From: an uncultured Bacilli bacterium
Lineage (GTDB): Bacteria > Bacillota_I > Bacilli_A > RF39 > UBA660
Direction: 5' to 3'
NCBI GenBank assembly: GCA_934102055.1
Contig: CAKOSE010000005.1
Coordinates: forward strand, 1-49,076
Length of the DNA stretch: 49,076 bases
Every line of letters starts with the position of its first letter. Positions within the stretch are counted from its first letter, which is position 1. The notes under the pieces are model-generated. The model ran no database searches. It saw only the letters and a program-made list of their open reading frames with translations, and was not told the DNA's origin. Positions 15,051 through 22,469 of this stretch are shown piece after piece. The translations under genes and the position numbers were made by a program.

Positions 15051-15936
15051 AACGTTTTTTAGAAGTTTAAGAGATGCTTTTAAGAGTGTTGTTAGGAATT
15101 TTAGTTTATCTCTTGCTTCTATTACTTGTATTACTATAACTCTGATTATAATTGCTTCGGCACTTCTTTTATCAGAGAATGTTAAGAATTTTACTAATGA
15201 GATTGAAAAGGATGTTACTATTGTTGCATTTCTTGATTCTGATGTTAAGAATTCTACTAGGGAAAATTTTGAAACTTCTATAAAGAAGAATCTTAATATT
15301 GAGACTTTTACGTATAAGTCTAAGTCTGATGTTAAGGATGAAATGGCTAAGGAGAATAAGACTTTTAGTTCTGTTCTTTCTGAGTGGGATGATGCTAGTA
15401 ATCCTCTTAAGGATACTTATACTATAAAGGTGCGTGATGTTAAGAGTATTGGGGATACTGCTAAGGAAATAGAAAAGCTTGATGGTGTTAGTTCTGTTCA
15501 GTATGGTGAGGGTCTTGTTGAAAAGTTAGTTGGTGTATTTGATGCTATTGAGAAGATTACATACATTGCTGCTTTTGCTCTTATTGTTGTAACTATTTTC
15601 CTTATTATTAATACCATAAAGCTTACTATTTTTTCTAGGAAAAGGGAAATTGGTATTATGAGGCTTGTTGGGGCTTCTAATAGTAGGATTAAACTTCCGT
15701 TTGTTATTGAGGGGATTATTCTTGGAATGATTGGTTCTATAATTCCTATACTGGTTGTGGTGTTTGGATATTCTACTTTATATGATTATTTTGGTGGAGT
15801 GTTATTTTCTCCGGTTATAAAACTTGTTAAACCTGTACCGTTTGTTATTGATACTTCTTTAGTGATTCTTGTTATTGGTATGGTTGTTGGTATGATAGGT
15901 AGTGCAAGGGCTGTAAGGAGGTATATTAAGGTATAA
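15037..15936 (+). CDS. ftsX: Cell-division transporter permease FtsX
   Basis: 299 residues. A cytosolic N-terminus (FFRSLRDAFKSVVRNFSLSLASI), one transmembrane segment, an extracytoplasmic domain (about residues 50-165), then three C-terminal transmembrane segments with the FtsX motif TIKLTIFSRKREIGIMRLVGAS in the loop. The outside loop passes the ATP-driven signal to the hydrolase whose gene follows with a 1-nt overlap (TAATG). Confidence 0.95.
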   Translation: MKGCRTFFRSLRDAFKSVVRNFSLSLASITCITITLIIIASALLLSENVKNFTNEIEKDVTIVAFLDSDVKNSTRENFETSIKKNLNIETFTYKSKSDVKDEMAKENKTFSSVLSEWDDASNPLKDTYTIKVRDVKSIGDTAKEIEKLDGVSSVQYGEGLVEKLVGVFDAIEKITYIAAFALIVVTIFLIINTIKLTIFSRKREIGIMRLVGASNSRIKLPFVIEGIILGMIGSIIPILVVVFGYSTLYDYFGGVLFSPVIKLVKPVPFVIDTSLVILVIGMVVGMIGSARAVRRYIKV

Positions 15937-17060
15937 TGAAAAAGTTTAGGATTGTTATAATTGTTTTACTTTTTTCTTTTATGTTTCCTTGTTTTGTTAG
16001 TGCTGAGACTATTGCGGATTATCGTGCTAAGATAAAGGCTATTGAGGCTGAGAAGGCTGAGTCTCAAAGTAAGAGTGCGGATGTACAGAAGAGGATTGAT
16101 GATGCTACTAATAGGATTAATGAAATTACTCGTGAGATAGCTCAGGCTAGAAAGGATCAGGAAAGTACTCAAAAGGATATTAAAAAGCTTAATAATAAGA
16201 TTTCTGATAAGGAAGAGGAGATAAAGGATTTAGTTGCTTTTTATCAGATTTCTGATAATGATAATTTTTATTTAAAATTTATTTTTGGTGCTGATAGTTT
16301 TGAGGATTTTATTTATAGATTTTCTGTTGCTGAACAACTTACTGAGGCTAATGATAAGTTAGTTGGTGAGATGAATGATTTAGTTGCTGAGAATAAGAAA
16401 AAAGTTGAGGAGCTTAAGAATCAAGAAAAGAAGCTTAATAATCTTAATGCTGAGGTTACTAAAGAGGTTGAAAAGCTTGGTGATAAGAAGAGAAGTCTTG
16501 ATGATGAAACTTTGGATGCTGATGATGAGATAAAGGCTTTAAATGAACAGATTGCTTTCTTTAAGAAGGAAGGTTGTAGTGAGAATCAAGATGTTACTAC
16601 ATGTTCTCTTAATGCACCTAGTGCTAGTGGTTTTGTAAGACCGACTCCATATGGATATATAACATCTTATTATGGTGGTAGGATTCATCCTATTTTTGGG
16701 ACTGCTAGTTATCATAGTGGAGTTGATATAGCTGCTAATACTGGTACTGATGTTTATGCTACTACTTCTGGAAAGGTTATATATTCTTATGCTTCTTCTG
16801 GTTCAGAGTATGGTGGTTTTGGTAGAGCAGTTTTGATTGCACATAATGTTAATGGAAAGACATATACTTCTTTATATGGACATTTATCTAGTGCTAGTGT
16901 TTCAATTGGAGAGGTTGTTCAAAGAGGACAAGTTATTGGAGCTGTCGGGTCTACTGGTTGGTCAACTGGACCACATTTACATTTCCAAATGATGTATGGT
17001 AGTGGATATGGTACTACTCTTGATCCAATGAGCTTGGTTGATTTACCTTTGTCGTGGTAG
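15936..17060 (+). CDS. Secreted M23 murein hydrolase, FtsEX partner (EnvC/CwlO-like)
   Basis: 374 residues. Residues 1-24 are a signal peptide (MKKFRIVIIVLLFSFMFP then CFVSAET). Residues about 25-205 form a long coiled coil (Lys/Glu/Asp heptads) of the kind that binds FtsX. The C-terminal 140 residues are a LytM/M23 endopeptidase domain with the zinc and catalytic His in HSGVD (H260) and HLHF (H347, H349) and GHLS. It is therefore probably an active DD- or DL-endopeptidase, unlike the degenerate EnvC, which only activates amidases. Operon position directly behind ftsX supports the role. Ends at a strong terminator. Confidence 0.92.
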   Translation: MKKFRIVIIVLLFSFMFPCFVSAETIADYRAKIKAIEAEKAESQSKSADVQKRIDDATNRINEITREIAQARKDQESTQKDIKKLNNKISDKEEEIKDLVAFYQISDNDNFYLKFIFGADSFEDFIYRFSVAEQLTEANDKLVGEMNDLVAENKKKVEELKNQEKKLNNLNAEVTKEVEKLGDKKRSLDDETLDADDEIKALNEQIAFFKKEGCSENQDVTTCSLNAPSASGFVRPTPYGYITSYYGGRIHPIFGTASYHSGVDIAANTGTDVYATTSGKVIYSYASSGSEYGGFGRAVLIAHNVNGKTYTSLYGHLSSASVSIGEVVQRGQVIGAVGSTGWSTGPHLHFQMMYGSGYGTTLDPMSLVDLPLSW

Positions 17061-17066
17061 AATTTT

Positions 17067-17097
17067 AGAACTCTTTGCTTTTTTAGAGTTCTTTTTA
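17067..17097 (+). terminator. Terminator of the ftsE operon
   Basis: AGAACTCT (17067-17074) and AGAGTTCT (17085-17092), perfect 8-bp stem, followed by TTTT. Confidence 0.85.
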
Positions 17098-17122
17098 AAT
17101 ATTTTATAGTGGTTGGTGTGAT

Positions 17123-18409
17123 ATGAAAGTTTTTCGGTTTTTTATTTCTTTTTTATTAATTATTTCTGGGTGTTTTTGTATTTTTCTTTATATAAACTTT
17201 AATTCTGATTCTGAACCTATTAATGTTCTTAATGTTAGTTATAAGAATAAGCATTTTGTTATAAAACTTAGTAATACTTCTGATGATGTTTATTGTTCTT
17301 TGTCTTTGGATGATAAAATGAAGTGGAATAAGGTAAAGAATGGTGTTTGTGATTATGATGTTAGTGCTTTTGGTAATTATAAGTTATATATTAAAGATCA
17401 TGATAATGTTTTCTTAAATAATGAGATTAATAAGGTTTTTGATGTTGAGACTTCTAAGGATAGGTATTATTTAGCTGTTTCTGATAGGGCTTCATTTAAT
17501 GTTAAGGTTCTTGGTATAGGAAATTATAATGTTTCTTATGATGGTTATGATTCTGGGGTTATTTCTGTTAAGGGGAATAAGATATATGCTAAGAAGAAGG
17601 GTTCTACTAAGATTGGTATTTATGATAAAAAAATCAAAGTGGTTGTTACTGATTTAATTGATAAGATGCCTAATAAGTATAATTATTCTAGGAGATATCT
17701 TTCTTGTGGTGCTTTTTCTCAAGATGAGGAAAAACTTTTGGATAAGATACTTGCTTCTCGTATAAGTGATGCTGGTTTTGGTACTCGTGCTGGTGTTGTT
17801 GCTGCTGCTAGGTTTTTAACTTTGGAATTTCCTTATAAGATTAGTTATTTTTCTGAGAATGGAAGACTTACTGATTATAATAGTGTTGATGGGGAAGGTA
17901 GATTTTATCATAAAGGACTTTATTTAACTAGTGATAAGTACTCATCTTTGTCTTATATTGATAAGGGGCCTAAGCCTTGGGGTTGTTATATGTATTCTAG
18001 ACCTAGTAAGGGTATGAGGGCTAATGGTCTTGATTGTAGTGGCTTTACTACTTGGGTTTTGTATAATGGTGGTTTTGATATAGGAGATTTTGGAGCTCAT
18101 GGTAAGCGTGATGAGCTTGATCTTAATAGTTTTGGTGATGAGGTTAAACTTACTTATGATGTTTCTGTTTCTGATAAAATAAAAGCTGGTGATCTTTTAG
18201 GAGAAGTAAGCGTTAGTGAAGGGCACTCTGCTATTGTGGTGGGTGTTGATAAGAATAATTATTATGTTGCTGAGTCTTTATGGATTTCTCCTCTTGGGGT
18301 TAATATTAATACATATAGAAAAAGTTCTCTTTATAAACATTTTGAAACTGTTAATTTGATGGATAGTTATTATAAGAAAGATGGTAATTATAGTGCTATG
18401 TGGTATTAG
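17123..18409 (+). CDS. Membrane-anchored NlpC/P60-type cell-wall hydrolase
   Basis: 428 residues. A signal anchor (VFRFFISFLLIISGCFCIFLY), then a ~170-residue beta-rich region with immunoglobulin-like repeats ending KIKVVVTD, then a C-terminal NlpC/P60-like cysteine peptidase: catalytic Cys305 in GLDCSGFTTW and His368 in EGHSAIVVGV. A YVAESLWIS segment follows. The family cleaves gamma-D-Glu-mesoDAP or similar peptidoglycan links. It lies just after the FtsEX-M23 operon but beyond its terminator. Possible regulation of lytic sites during growth is inferred. GGTTGGTGTG before the ATG is a weak ribosome site. Confidence 0.85.
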   Translation: MKVFRFFISFLLIISGCFCIFLYINFNSDSEPINVLNVSYKNKHFVIKLSNTSDDVYCSLSLDDKMKWNKVKNGVCDYDVSAFGNYKLYIKDHDNVFLNNEINKVFDVETSKDRYYLAVSDRASFNVKVLGIGNYNVSYDGYDSGVISVKGNKIYAKKKGSTKIGIYDKKIKVVVTDLIDKMPNKYNYSRRYLSCGAFSQDEEKLLDKILASRISDAGFGTRAGVVAAARFLTLEFPYKISYFSENGRLTDYNSVDGEGRFYHKGLYLTSDKYSSLSYIDKGPKPWGCYMYSRPSKGMRANGLDCSGFTTWVLYNGGFDIGDFGAHGKRDELDLNSFGDEVKLTYDVSVSDKIKAGDLLGEVSVSEGHSAIVVGVDKNNYYVAESLWISPLGVNINTYRKSSLYKHFETVNLMDSYYKKDGNYSAMWY

Positions 18410-18432
18410 TTTTATAACTTATGAAAAACCAC

Positions 18433-18461
18433 TTGACGGGGAACGCTTTTTGTGTTATTCT
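18433..18461 (+). promoter_or_regulatory. Promoter of secE-nusG
   Basis: TTGACG (18433-18438), 17-nt spacer, extended TGt plus TATTCT (18456-18461). Near consensus. No rpmG gene lies between it and secE, although rpmG precedes secE in many bacteria. Confidence 0.8.
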
Positions 18462-18520
18462 CTAGTTGTGAGACACGGAAGTGTTTTTCTTTTGAAAAAA
18501 TATATAATTAGAGGTGGGTT

Positions 18521-18784
18521 ATGAAATCTGAAAATGCTAAGAAAAGCAGTGTTAAAAAGGATGTAAAAAAGGTTTCTAAGAGGGAAACTAAACCTAAGAA
18601 TAAAGCAAATGCTAAGAAGGATGGCTTTTTTAAGGAAGTTATTTTTGAGTTAAAGAAGGTAAAGTGGCCTGATAAGAAGTATATGGTTAAGTATTCTGTT
18701 GCTACTTTTGTTACTATTATTATATGTTCTTTATATTTTTATTTAATTACAGTAGTGTTTGCACTTTTGAAGGAGCTTAGATAA
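18521..18784 (+). CDS. secE: Preprotein translocase subunit SecE
   Basis: 87 residues: a Lys-rich cytosolic N-terminus (~35 residues), the conserved amphipathic FFKEVIFELKKVKWPDKKYMVKYS and one transmembrane segment. It forms the SecYEG channel with SecY and SecG. GAGGTG precedes the ATG. nusG follows after 1 nt, as in nearly all bacteria. Confidence 0.95.
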   Translation: MKSENAKKSSVKKDVKKVSKRETKPKNKANAKKDGFFKEVIFELKKVKWPDKKYMVKYSVATFVTIIICSLYFYLITVVFALLKELR

Positions 18785-18785
18785 T

Positions 18786-19319
18786 ATGGATAAGAAGTGG
18801 TATGTTGTAAATACGTATTCTGGACATGAGAAAAAGGTTCAAGAAAAGCTTTTAATGCGTGCTAGTTCTATGAATATGGAAGATTATATTTTTAGGGTTA
18901 TTGTTCCTGAACAAACTGAGGTTGAGGTTAAGGATGGTGTGACTAAGGAAAAGGTTAAGAAGTTATTTCCTGGTTATGTTCTTGTTGAGATGATTATGAC
19001 TGATGAGGCTTGGTTTGTTGTTCGTAATACCCCTGGTGTTACTGGATTTATTGGATCAAGTGGTAAGGGTGCTAAACCTACGCCTTTACAACCTTATGAA
19101 GTTGATAAGATACTTAATAATATGGGTATGAGTAGGTTAGAGGTTTCTTCTGATCTTAAAGAGGGAGAAGTTGTTAAGATTACTTCTGGACCTTTTTCTG
19201 GTATGGAAGGAAAGGTTTCTTCTTTGGATTTAGAGAATCAACAAATTATTGTTTTGGTTGATTTGTTTGGACAAGAAACTGAGGTTGAGGCTTCTATTTC
19301 GCAAATTGAAAAGGCATAG
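18786..19319 (+). CDS. nusG: Transcription elongation/termination factor NusG
   Basis: 177 residues. NGN domain (WYVVNTYSGHEKKVQEKLL to FVVRNTPGVTGFIGS) and a C-terminal KOW domain (EGEVVKITSGPFSGMEGKVSSLD). It binds RNA polymerase and couples it to ribosome or Rho. Standard length. It closes the secE-nusG transcript; a new promoter lies 2 nt after its stop. Confidence 0.96.
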   Translation: MDKKWYVVNTYSGHEKKVQEKLLMRASSMNMEDYIFRVIVPEQTEVEVKDGVTKEKVKKLFPGYVLVEMIMTDEAWFVVRNTPGVTGFIGSSGKGAKPTPLQPYEVDKILNNMGMSRLEVSSDLKEGEVVKITSGPFSGMEGKVSSLDLENQQIIVLVDLFGQETEVEASISQIEKA

Positions 19320-19321
19320 AC

Positions 19322-19350
19322 TTGCATTTTTTTGGGAATAGTGCTATTAT
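19322..19350 (+). promoter_or_regulatory. Promoter of rplK
   Basis: TTGCAT (19322-19327), 17-nt spacer, extended TGc plus TATTAT (19345-19350). Confidence 0.75.
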
Positions 19351-19394
19351 TTAATACGTTTATGTATATTTAGTTTTAAATATATGTATATAAA

Positions 19395-19445
19395 TTTAAG
19401 TGGGAGGCAAAGCGGAGCTATTATTACCACTCGCGAAAACTTAAA
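19395..19445 (+). promoter_or_regulatory. L1-type leader before rplK
   Basis: GTGGGAGG (19400-19407) and TTACCAC (19424-19430) form the two-sided GTGG/CCAC stem with an internal purine-rich loop that resembles the L1-binding site in 23S rRNA and in rplK leaders. An outer stem TTTAAGT/ACTTAAA (19395-19401 with 19439-19445) closes it. L1 is expected to bind here and repress. No Rfam check was possible. Confidence 0.6.
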
Positions 19446-19471
19446 AAAACTAGAAAAGGAGAGTGTTTTTC

Positions 19472-19897
19472 GTGAATAAAGAAGTTGTTAAAGTAATTAA
19501 ATTACAAATTGAAGCAGGAAAAGCTACACCAGCACCACCAGTTGGTACTGTTCTTGGTCCTGCAGGAATTAATTTAGGGGAATTTTGTACAAAATATAAT
19601 GATGCAACTAGAGAACAAATGGGTAATGTTTTACCTGTTGAGATTTCAATTTATGATGATCGTTCATTTGATTTTGTGATTAAGACTCCACCTGCTGCAT
19701 TTTTAATTAAGAAATATGCTAAGGTTAAGAAGGGATCTAGTAAAGGATCTAAGGAAATTGTTGGTAGTCTTACTAATGAACAACTTAAAGAAATTGCAGA
19801 AACTAAATTACCAGATTTAAATGCTTATACTGTAGAAGAAGCTATGGAAAGTATTCGTGGTACTGCAAAGAACATGGGAATTGAAATTAAAGATTAA
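19472..19897 (+). CDS. rplK: Ribosomal protein uL11
   Basis: 141 residues from the GTG at 19472, placed 8-9 nt after GGAGAG; an earlier GTG at 19463 overlaps the ribosome site. The protein has the usual start IKLQIEAGKATPAPPVGTVLGPAGINL (with the hinge prolines) and a C-terminal rRNA-binding domain ending RGTAKNMGIEIKD. It forms the stalk base that contacts elongation factors. Followed by rplA behind a second L1-type leader. Confidence 0.97.
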   Translation: MNKEVVKVIKLQIEAGKATPAPPVGTVLGPAGINLGEFCTKYNDATREQMGNVLPVEISIYDDRSFDFVIKTPPAAFLIKKYAKVKKGSSKGSKEIVGSLTNEQLKEIAETKLPDLNAYTVEEAMESIRGTAKNMGIEIKD

Positions 19898-19919
19898 TAA
19901 ATAATAAGATAAGATAATT

Positions 19920-19967
19920 ACATAGGTTTTACCTATGTGGGAGGTATAAATCCGCTAATACCACATA
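19920..19967 (+). promoter_or_regulatory. L1-type leader before rplA with an alternative hairpin
   Basis: TATGTGG (19934-19940) pairs perfectly with CCACATA (19961-19967) around GAGGTATAAATCCGCTAATA, the same GTGGGAGG...TACCAC arrangement as before rplK. A competing hairpin ACATAGGT/ACCTATGT (19920-19927 with 19931-19938) uses the same TATGT bases, so only one can form at a time. The rplA ribosome site AGGAGG follows at 19968. Confidence 0.6.
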
Positions 19968-19980
19968 AGGAGGAAATGAA

Positions 19981-20679
19981 ATGAAAAATAGAGGAAAAAG
20001 CTATAAGGATCAAGTTTCTAAGGTAGAAAAGAGTAAGCTTTATACTAAGGATGAAGCTATTAAGCTTGTTAAGGATATGTCTAATGTTAAATTTGATGCT
20101 ACTGTTGAAGTTGCTATGAATTTGAATTTAGATGTTAAGAAAGCTGATCAACAATTAAGAGGTGCTATTGTACTTCCTAAAGGAACTGGTAAGGATGTTC
20201 GTGTTTTAGTTGTTGCTAAAGGTGATGCTGCTAAGGATGCGAAAGAAGCTGGTGCTGATTATGTTGGAGATGCTGACATGATTGAAAAGATTCAAAAGGA
20301 AAATTGGTTTGAATTTGATACTGTTATCGCTACTCCAGAAATGATGCCTTTATTAGGTAGAATTGGTAAGATTTTAGGACCTAAGGGACTTATGCCAAAT
20401 CCTAAGACTGGTACTGTAACTACTAATGTTAAGCAAGCTGTTTTAGATGCTAAAGCAGGTAAACTTGAATATCGTACTGATAGTTATGGTAATGTTCATG
20501 GTATTATTGGTAAGGTTTCATTTAGTGATGAGGATCTTATGGCTAACTTAGATGCTTTTGTAAAAACAATTATTAAGGCTAAACCTCAAACTGCTAAGGG
20601 AACATATGTTAAATCAATTAGTGTTTGTTCTACTATGAGTCCTGCAGTTAGAATAGATCAAAATAGTTTTGACAATTAA
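19981..20679 (+). CDS. rplA: Ribosomal protein uL1
   Basis: 232 residues, standard length and two-domain layout (for example GKDVRVLVVAKGDAAKDAKEAGADYVG and GRIGKILGPKGLMPNPKTGTV). It forms the mobile L1 stalk near the E-site tRNA and in bacteria represses rplK-rplA by binding a leader; two candidate leaders lie upstream. AGGAGG 7 nt before the ATG. Its last codons contain the -35 box of the rplJ promoter. Confidence 0.97.
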   Translation: MKNRGKSYKDQVSKVEKSKLYTKDEAIKLVKDMSNVKFDATVEVAMNLNLDVKKADQQLRGAIVLPKGTGKDVRVLVVAKGDAAKDAKEAGADYVGDADMIEKIQKENWFEFDTVIATPEMMPLLGRIGKILGPKGLMPNPKTGTVTTNVKQAVLDAKAGKLEYRTDSYGNVHGIIGKVSFSDEDLMANLDAFVKTIIKAKPQTAKGTYVKSISVCSTMSPAVRIDQNSFDN

Positions 20680-20697
20680 TAAAAAATAGTTTATAAT
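20669..20697 (+). promoter_or_regulatory. Consensus promoter of rplJ-rplL
   Basis: TTGACA (20669-20674), 17-nt spacer, TATAAT (20692-20697): both boxes perfect. It starts inside rplA and drives the L10 leader. Confidence 0.9.
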
Positions 20698-20705
20698 ATG
20701 GTTAT

Positions 20706-20801
20706 CAAGTGCCAAAGACAGTAGGTTGTTAGTAAATCCTACCGAGGACTTATACTTTTGTATAGAAAGGAGTCCTTTGGACTTCTTATCTTTTGCACTT
20801 A
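20706..20801 (+). promoter_or_regulatory. L10 leader (autoregulatory mRNA element)
   Basis: The outer stem AAGTGC/GCACTT (20708-20713 with 20795-20800) closes a multi-branched structure with GTAGG/CCTAC (20721-20725 with 20748-20752), ATAC/GTAT and GGAGTCC/GGACTTC hairpins, and the conserved CCGAGGACTTA sequence. This is the known Gram-positive L10 leader, which mimics the L10 site in 23S rRNA and lets the L10-L7/L12 complex repress rplJ-rplL. Confidence 0.85.
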
Positions 20802-20829
20802 TAAAATATATAAATAAGGAGGAAATGTT

Positions 20830-21321
20830 ATGCCTAGTACTAAGTCATTAGAACTTAAACAAGCTGTAGTGTCTGAGATTAAGGATAAGTGTAATGGTGC
20901 TAAGAGTATTGTGCTTTTCGATTATCGTGGTCTTACTGATAATCAAATTAAAGATCTTAGAATTAAACTTAGAGAAAATGATTCTGAGTATAAAGTTTAT
21001 AAAAACACTTTGCTTAAGATTGCATTTAAGGACTTGAATATTGATTTTGATGAATATTTAACTGGTCCTACTGCTATTGCATTTTCAAATGATGATGTAG
21101 CAGCTGTTAAGGTTTTAAGTGATACTGCTAAGAAGAATGAGGCCTTAGTGTTAAAAGCAGGATATATTGAAAGTTCTGTTTGTGATAAGGCTAAACTTGA
21201 TGAATTTGCTAAGATTCCATCTCGTGAAGGATTATATACAATGCTTGCTGGTGGAATGATTGGTATTGTTAAAGATTTAAGTATTGCTCTTAATCTTTAT
21301 TCTGAACAAAAAGAAAATTAA
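20830..21321 (+). CDS. rplJ: Ribosomal protein uL10
   Basis: 163 residues, usual size. N-terminal rRNA-binding domain (SIVLFDYRGLTDNQIKDLRIKLRENDSEYKVYKNTLLKIAF), and a C-terminal helix that carries L7/L12 dimers. AAGGAGGAAA before the ATG. It binds its own L10 leader with L7/L12. Confidence 0.97.
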   Translation: MPSTKSLELKQAVVSEIKDKCNGAKSIVLFDYRGLTDNQIKDLRIKLRENDSEYKVYKNTLLKIAFKDLNIDFDEYLTGPTAIAFSNDDVAAVKVLSDTAKKNEALVLKAGYIESSVCDKAKLDEFAKIPSREGLYTMLAGGMIGIVKDLSIALNLYSEQKEN

Positions 21322-21354
21322 TTTAATTAAAATAATAAAGGAGGAAAAGTTATT

Positions 21355-21720
21355 ATGGCAAAAATAACAAAGGAAGAATTTATTAGCTCTTTAAAAGAAA
21401 TGACATTATTAGAAGTAAAGGAATTAGTTGACGCAATGAAGGAAGAATTTGGTGTTGATCCAAGTGCTGTTGCTGTTGCTGCTGCACCTGCTCAAGCTGA
21501 AGAAGCTGGACCAAGTAAACAAACTGTAGTACTTAAGAGTGCTGGAGCTGCTAAGATTAATGTAATTAAAATTATAAGAGAAGTTACTGGTCTTGGACTT
21601 AAAGAAGCTAAAGAAGTTGCTGATAATGGTGGTAATGTTAAGGAAAATATTCCTAGTGAAGAAGCTAATGAACTTAAAGCTAGACTTGAAGAAGCTGGCG
21701 CTGAAGTTGAACTTAAATAG
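21355..21720 (+). CDS. rplL: Ribosomal protein bL12 (L7/L12)
   Basis: 121 residues. N-terminal dimerisation helices, an Ala-rich hinge (VAVAAAPAQAEEA), then the factor-binding domain KINVIKIIREVTGLGLKEAKEVADNG with the conserved Lys-Glu-Ala-Lys. Copies on L10 recruit elongation factors. The terminator-like hairpin that follows may separate it from the methyltransferase and rpoB genes. Confidence 0.97.
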   Translation: MAKITKEEFISSLKEMTLLEVKELVDAMKEEFGVDPSAVAVAAAPAQAEEAGPSKQTVVLKSAGAAKINVIKIIREVTGLGLKEAKEVADNGGNVKENIPSEEANELKARLEEAGAEVELK

Positions 21721-21736
21721 TTAATTTTACTTACTT

Positions 21737-21766
21737 AAAGCCGTTTGCATATGCACGTGGCTTTTT
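21737..21766 (+). terminator. Terminator or attenuator after rplL
   Basis: AAAGCC (21737-21742) and GGCTTT (21759-21764) enclose a TGCATATGCA inner palindrome, followed by TT. In many Bacilli a partial terminator here sets the ratio of ribosomal protein to RNA polymerase. Confidence 0.7.
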
Positions 21767-21788
21767 GTGCTATAAAGGGGAAGATAAA

Positions 21789-22373
21789 ATGGAACACTAT
21801 TTTACCAATTCTGATGTTAAGAGTAATTTGAAGAAGATTAGTTGTAATGTTTGTGATAAGAATTTTGTTTTTAATACTGATAATGGAGTTTTTTCTAAGA
21901 GGGGACTTGATTTTGGTAGTAGGACTCTTATTATGACTCTTTTGGAGCAGGATATTACTGGTGATGTTCTTGATGTTGGATGTGGTTATGGTGCTTTGGG
22001 TATCATTTTATCTTCTTTTTTTGATATTAATGTTGATATGGTTGATGTTAATAAAAGAGCAGTGCATCTTGCTAATATGAATATTCGTTTGAATAATATT
22101 TCGGGTGCAAATGCTTTTTGTAGTGATATATATTCTGATGTAAAAAAGAAATATGATGTTATTGTTACCAATCCACCTATTAGGGCTGGAAAAGATATTC
22201 TTTATAAATTTTTGTTTGGTGCTCGTGATTATTTAGTGTCTGGAGGTAGTTTATATTTTGTTATAAATAAGGATCAAGGTGCTAAAAGTGTTATTAAGGA
22301 TCTTAGTGAATGTGCTTGTGTAGAGGTTCTTAAAAAAAATAAAGGTTTTTTTGTAATAAAGTGTGTTTTTTAA
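21789..22373 (+). CDS. RsmC-like class I methyltransferase
   Basis: 194 residues from the ATG at 21789 (GGGGAAG site). It has an N-terminal zinc-like CNVCDKNF pair, motif I VLDVGCGYGALGIIL, motif post-I VDMVDVNKRAVHLANMN and the NPPIRAGK motif that marks N-methyltransferases of the RsmC/YbxB type (rRNA guanine N2). It lies between rplL and rpoB, as YbxB does in Bacillus. Substrate not shown. T/G-rich codon use, unlike the flanking ribosomal genes. Confidence 0.88.
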   Translation: MEHYFTNSDVKSNLKKISCNVCDKNFVFNTDNGVFSKRGLDFGSRTLIMTLLEQDITGDVLDVGCGYGALGIILSSFFDINVDMVDVNKRAVHLANMNIRLNNISGANAFCSDIYSDVKKKYDVIVTNPPIRAGKDILYKFLFGARDYLVSGGSLYFVINKDQGAKSVIKDLSECACVEVLKKNKGFFVIKCVF

Positions 22374-22402
22374 TTGACAACTTGAGTGTTTTATGGTAAT
22401 AA
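22374..22402 (+). promoter_or_regulatory. Promoter of rpoB-rpoC
   Basis: TTGACA (22374-22379), 17-nt spacer, extended TGg plus TAATAA (22397-22402). It starts right after the upstream stop codon. Confidence 0.75.
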
Positions 22403-22469
22403 TATAAGTTGGTTATTTGTCTATTTGGTGACAAAGATTTTTGAAAATTTGAAAGTAGGGGTGAATTTT

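Noticed and set aside
18409..18521. rpmG (bL33) gene before secE
   Set aside because: The 111 nt hold only a promoter and leader; no 49-residue frame with CxxC pairs was found.
22386..22469. rpoB start at 22386
   Set aside because: The hydrophobic 28 codons before the GTG at 22470 overlap the promoter and do not match any RpoB start.
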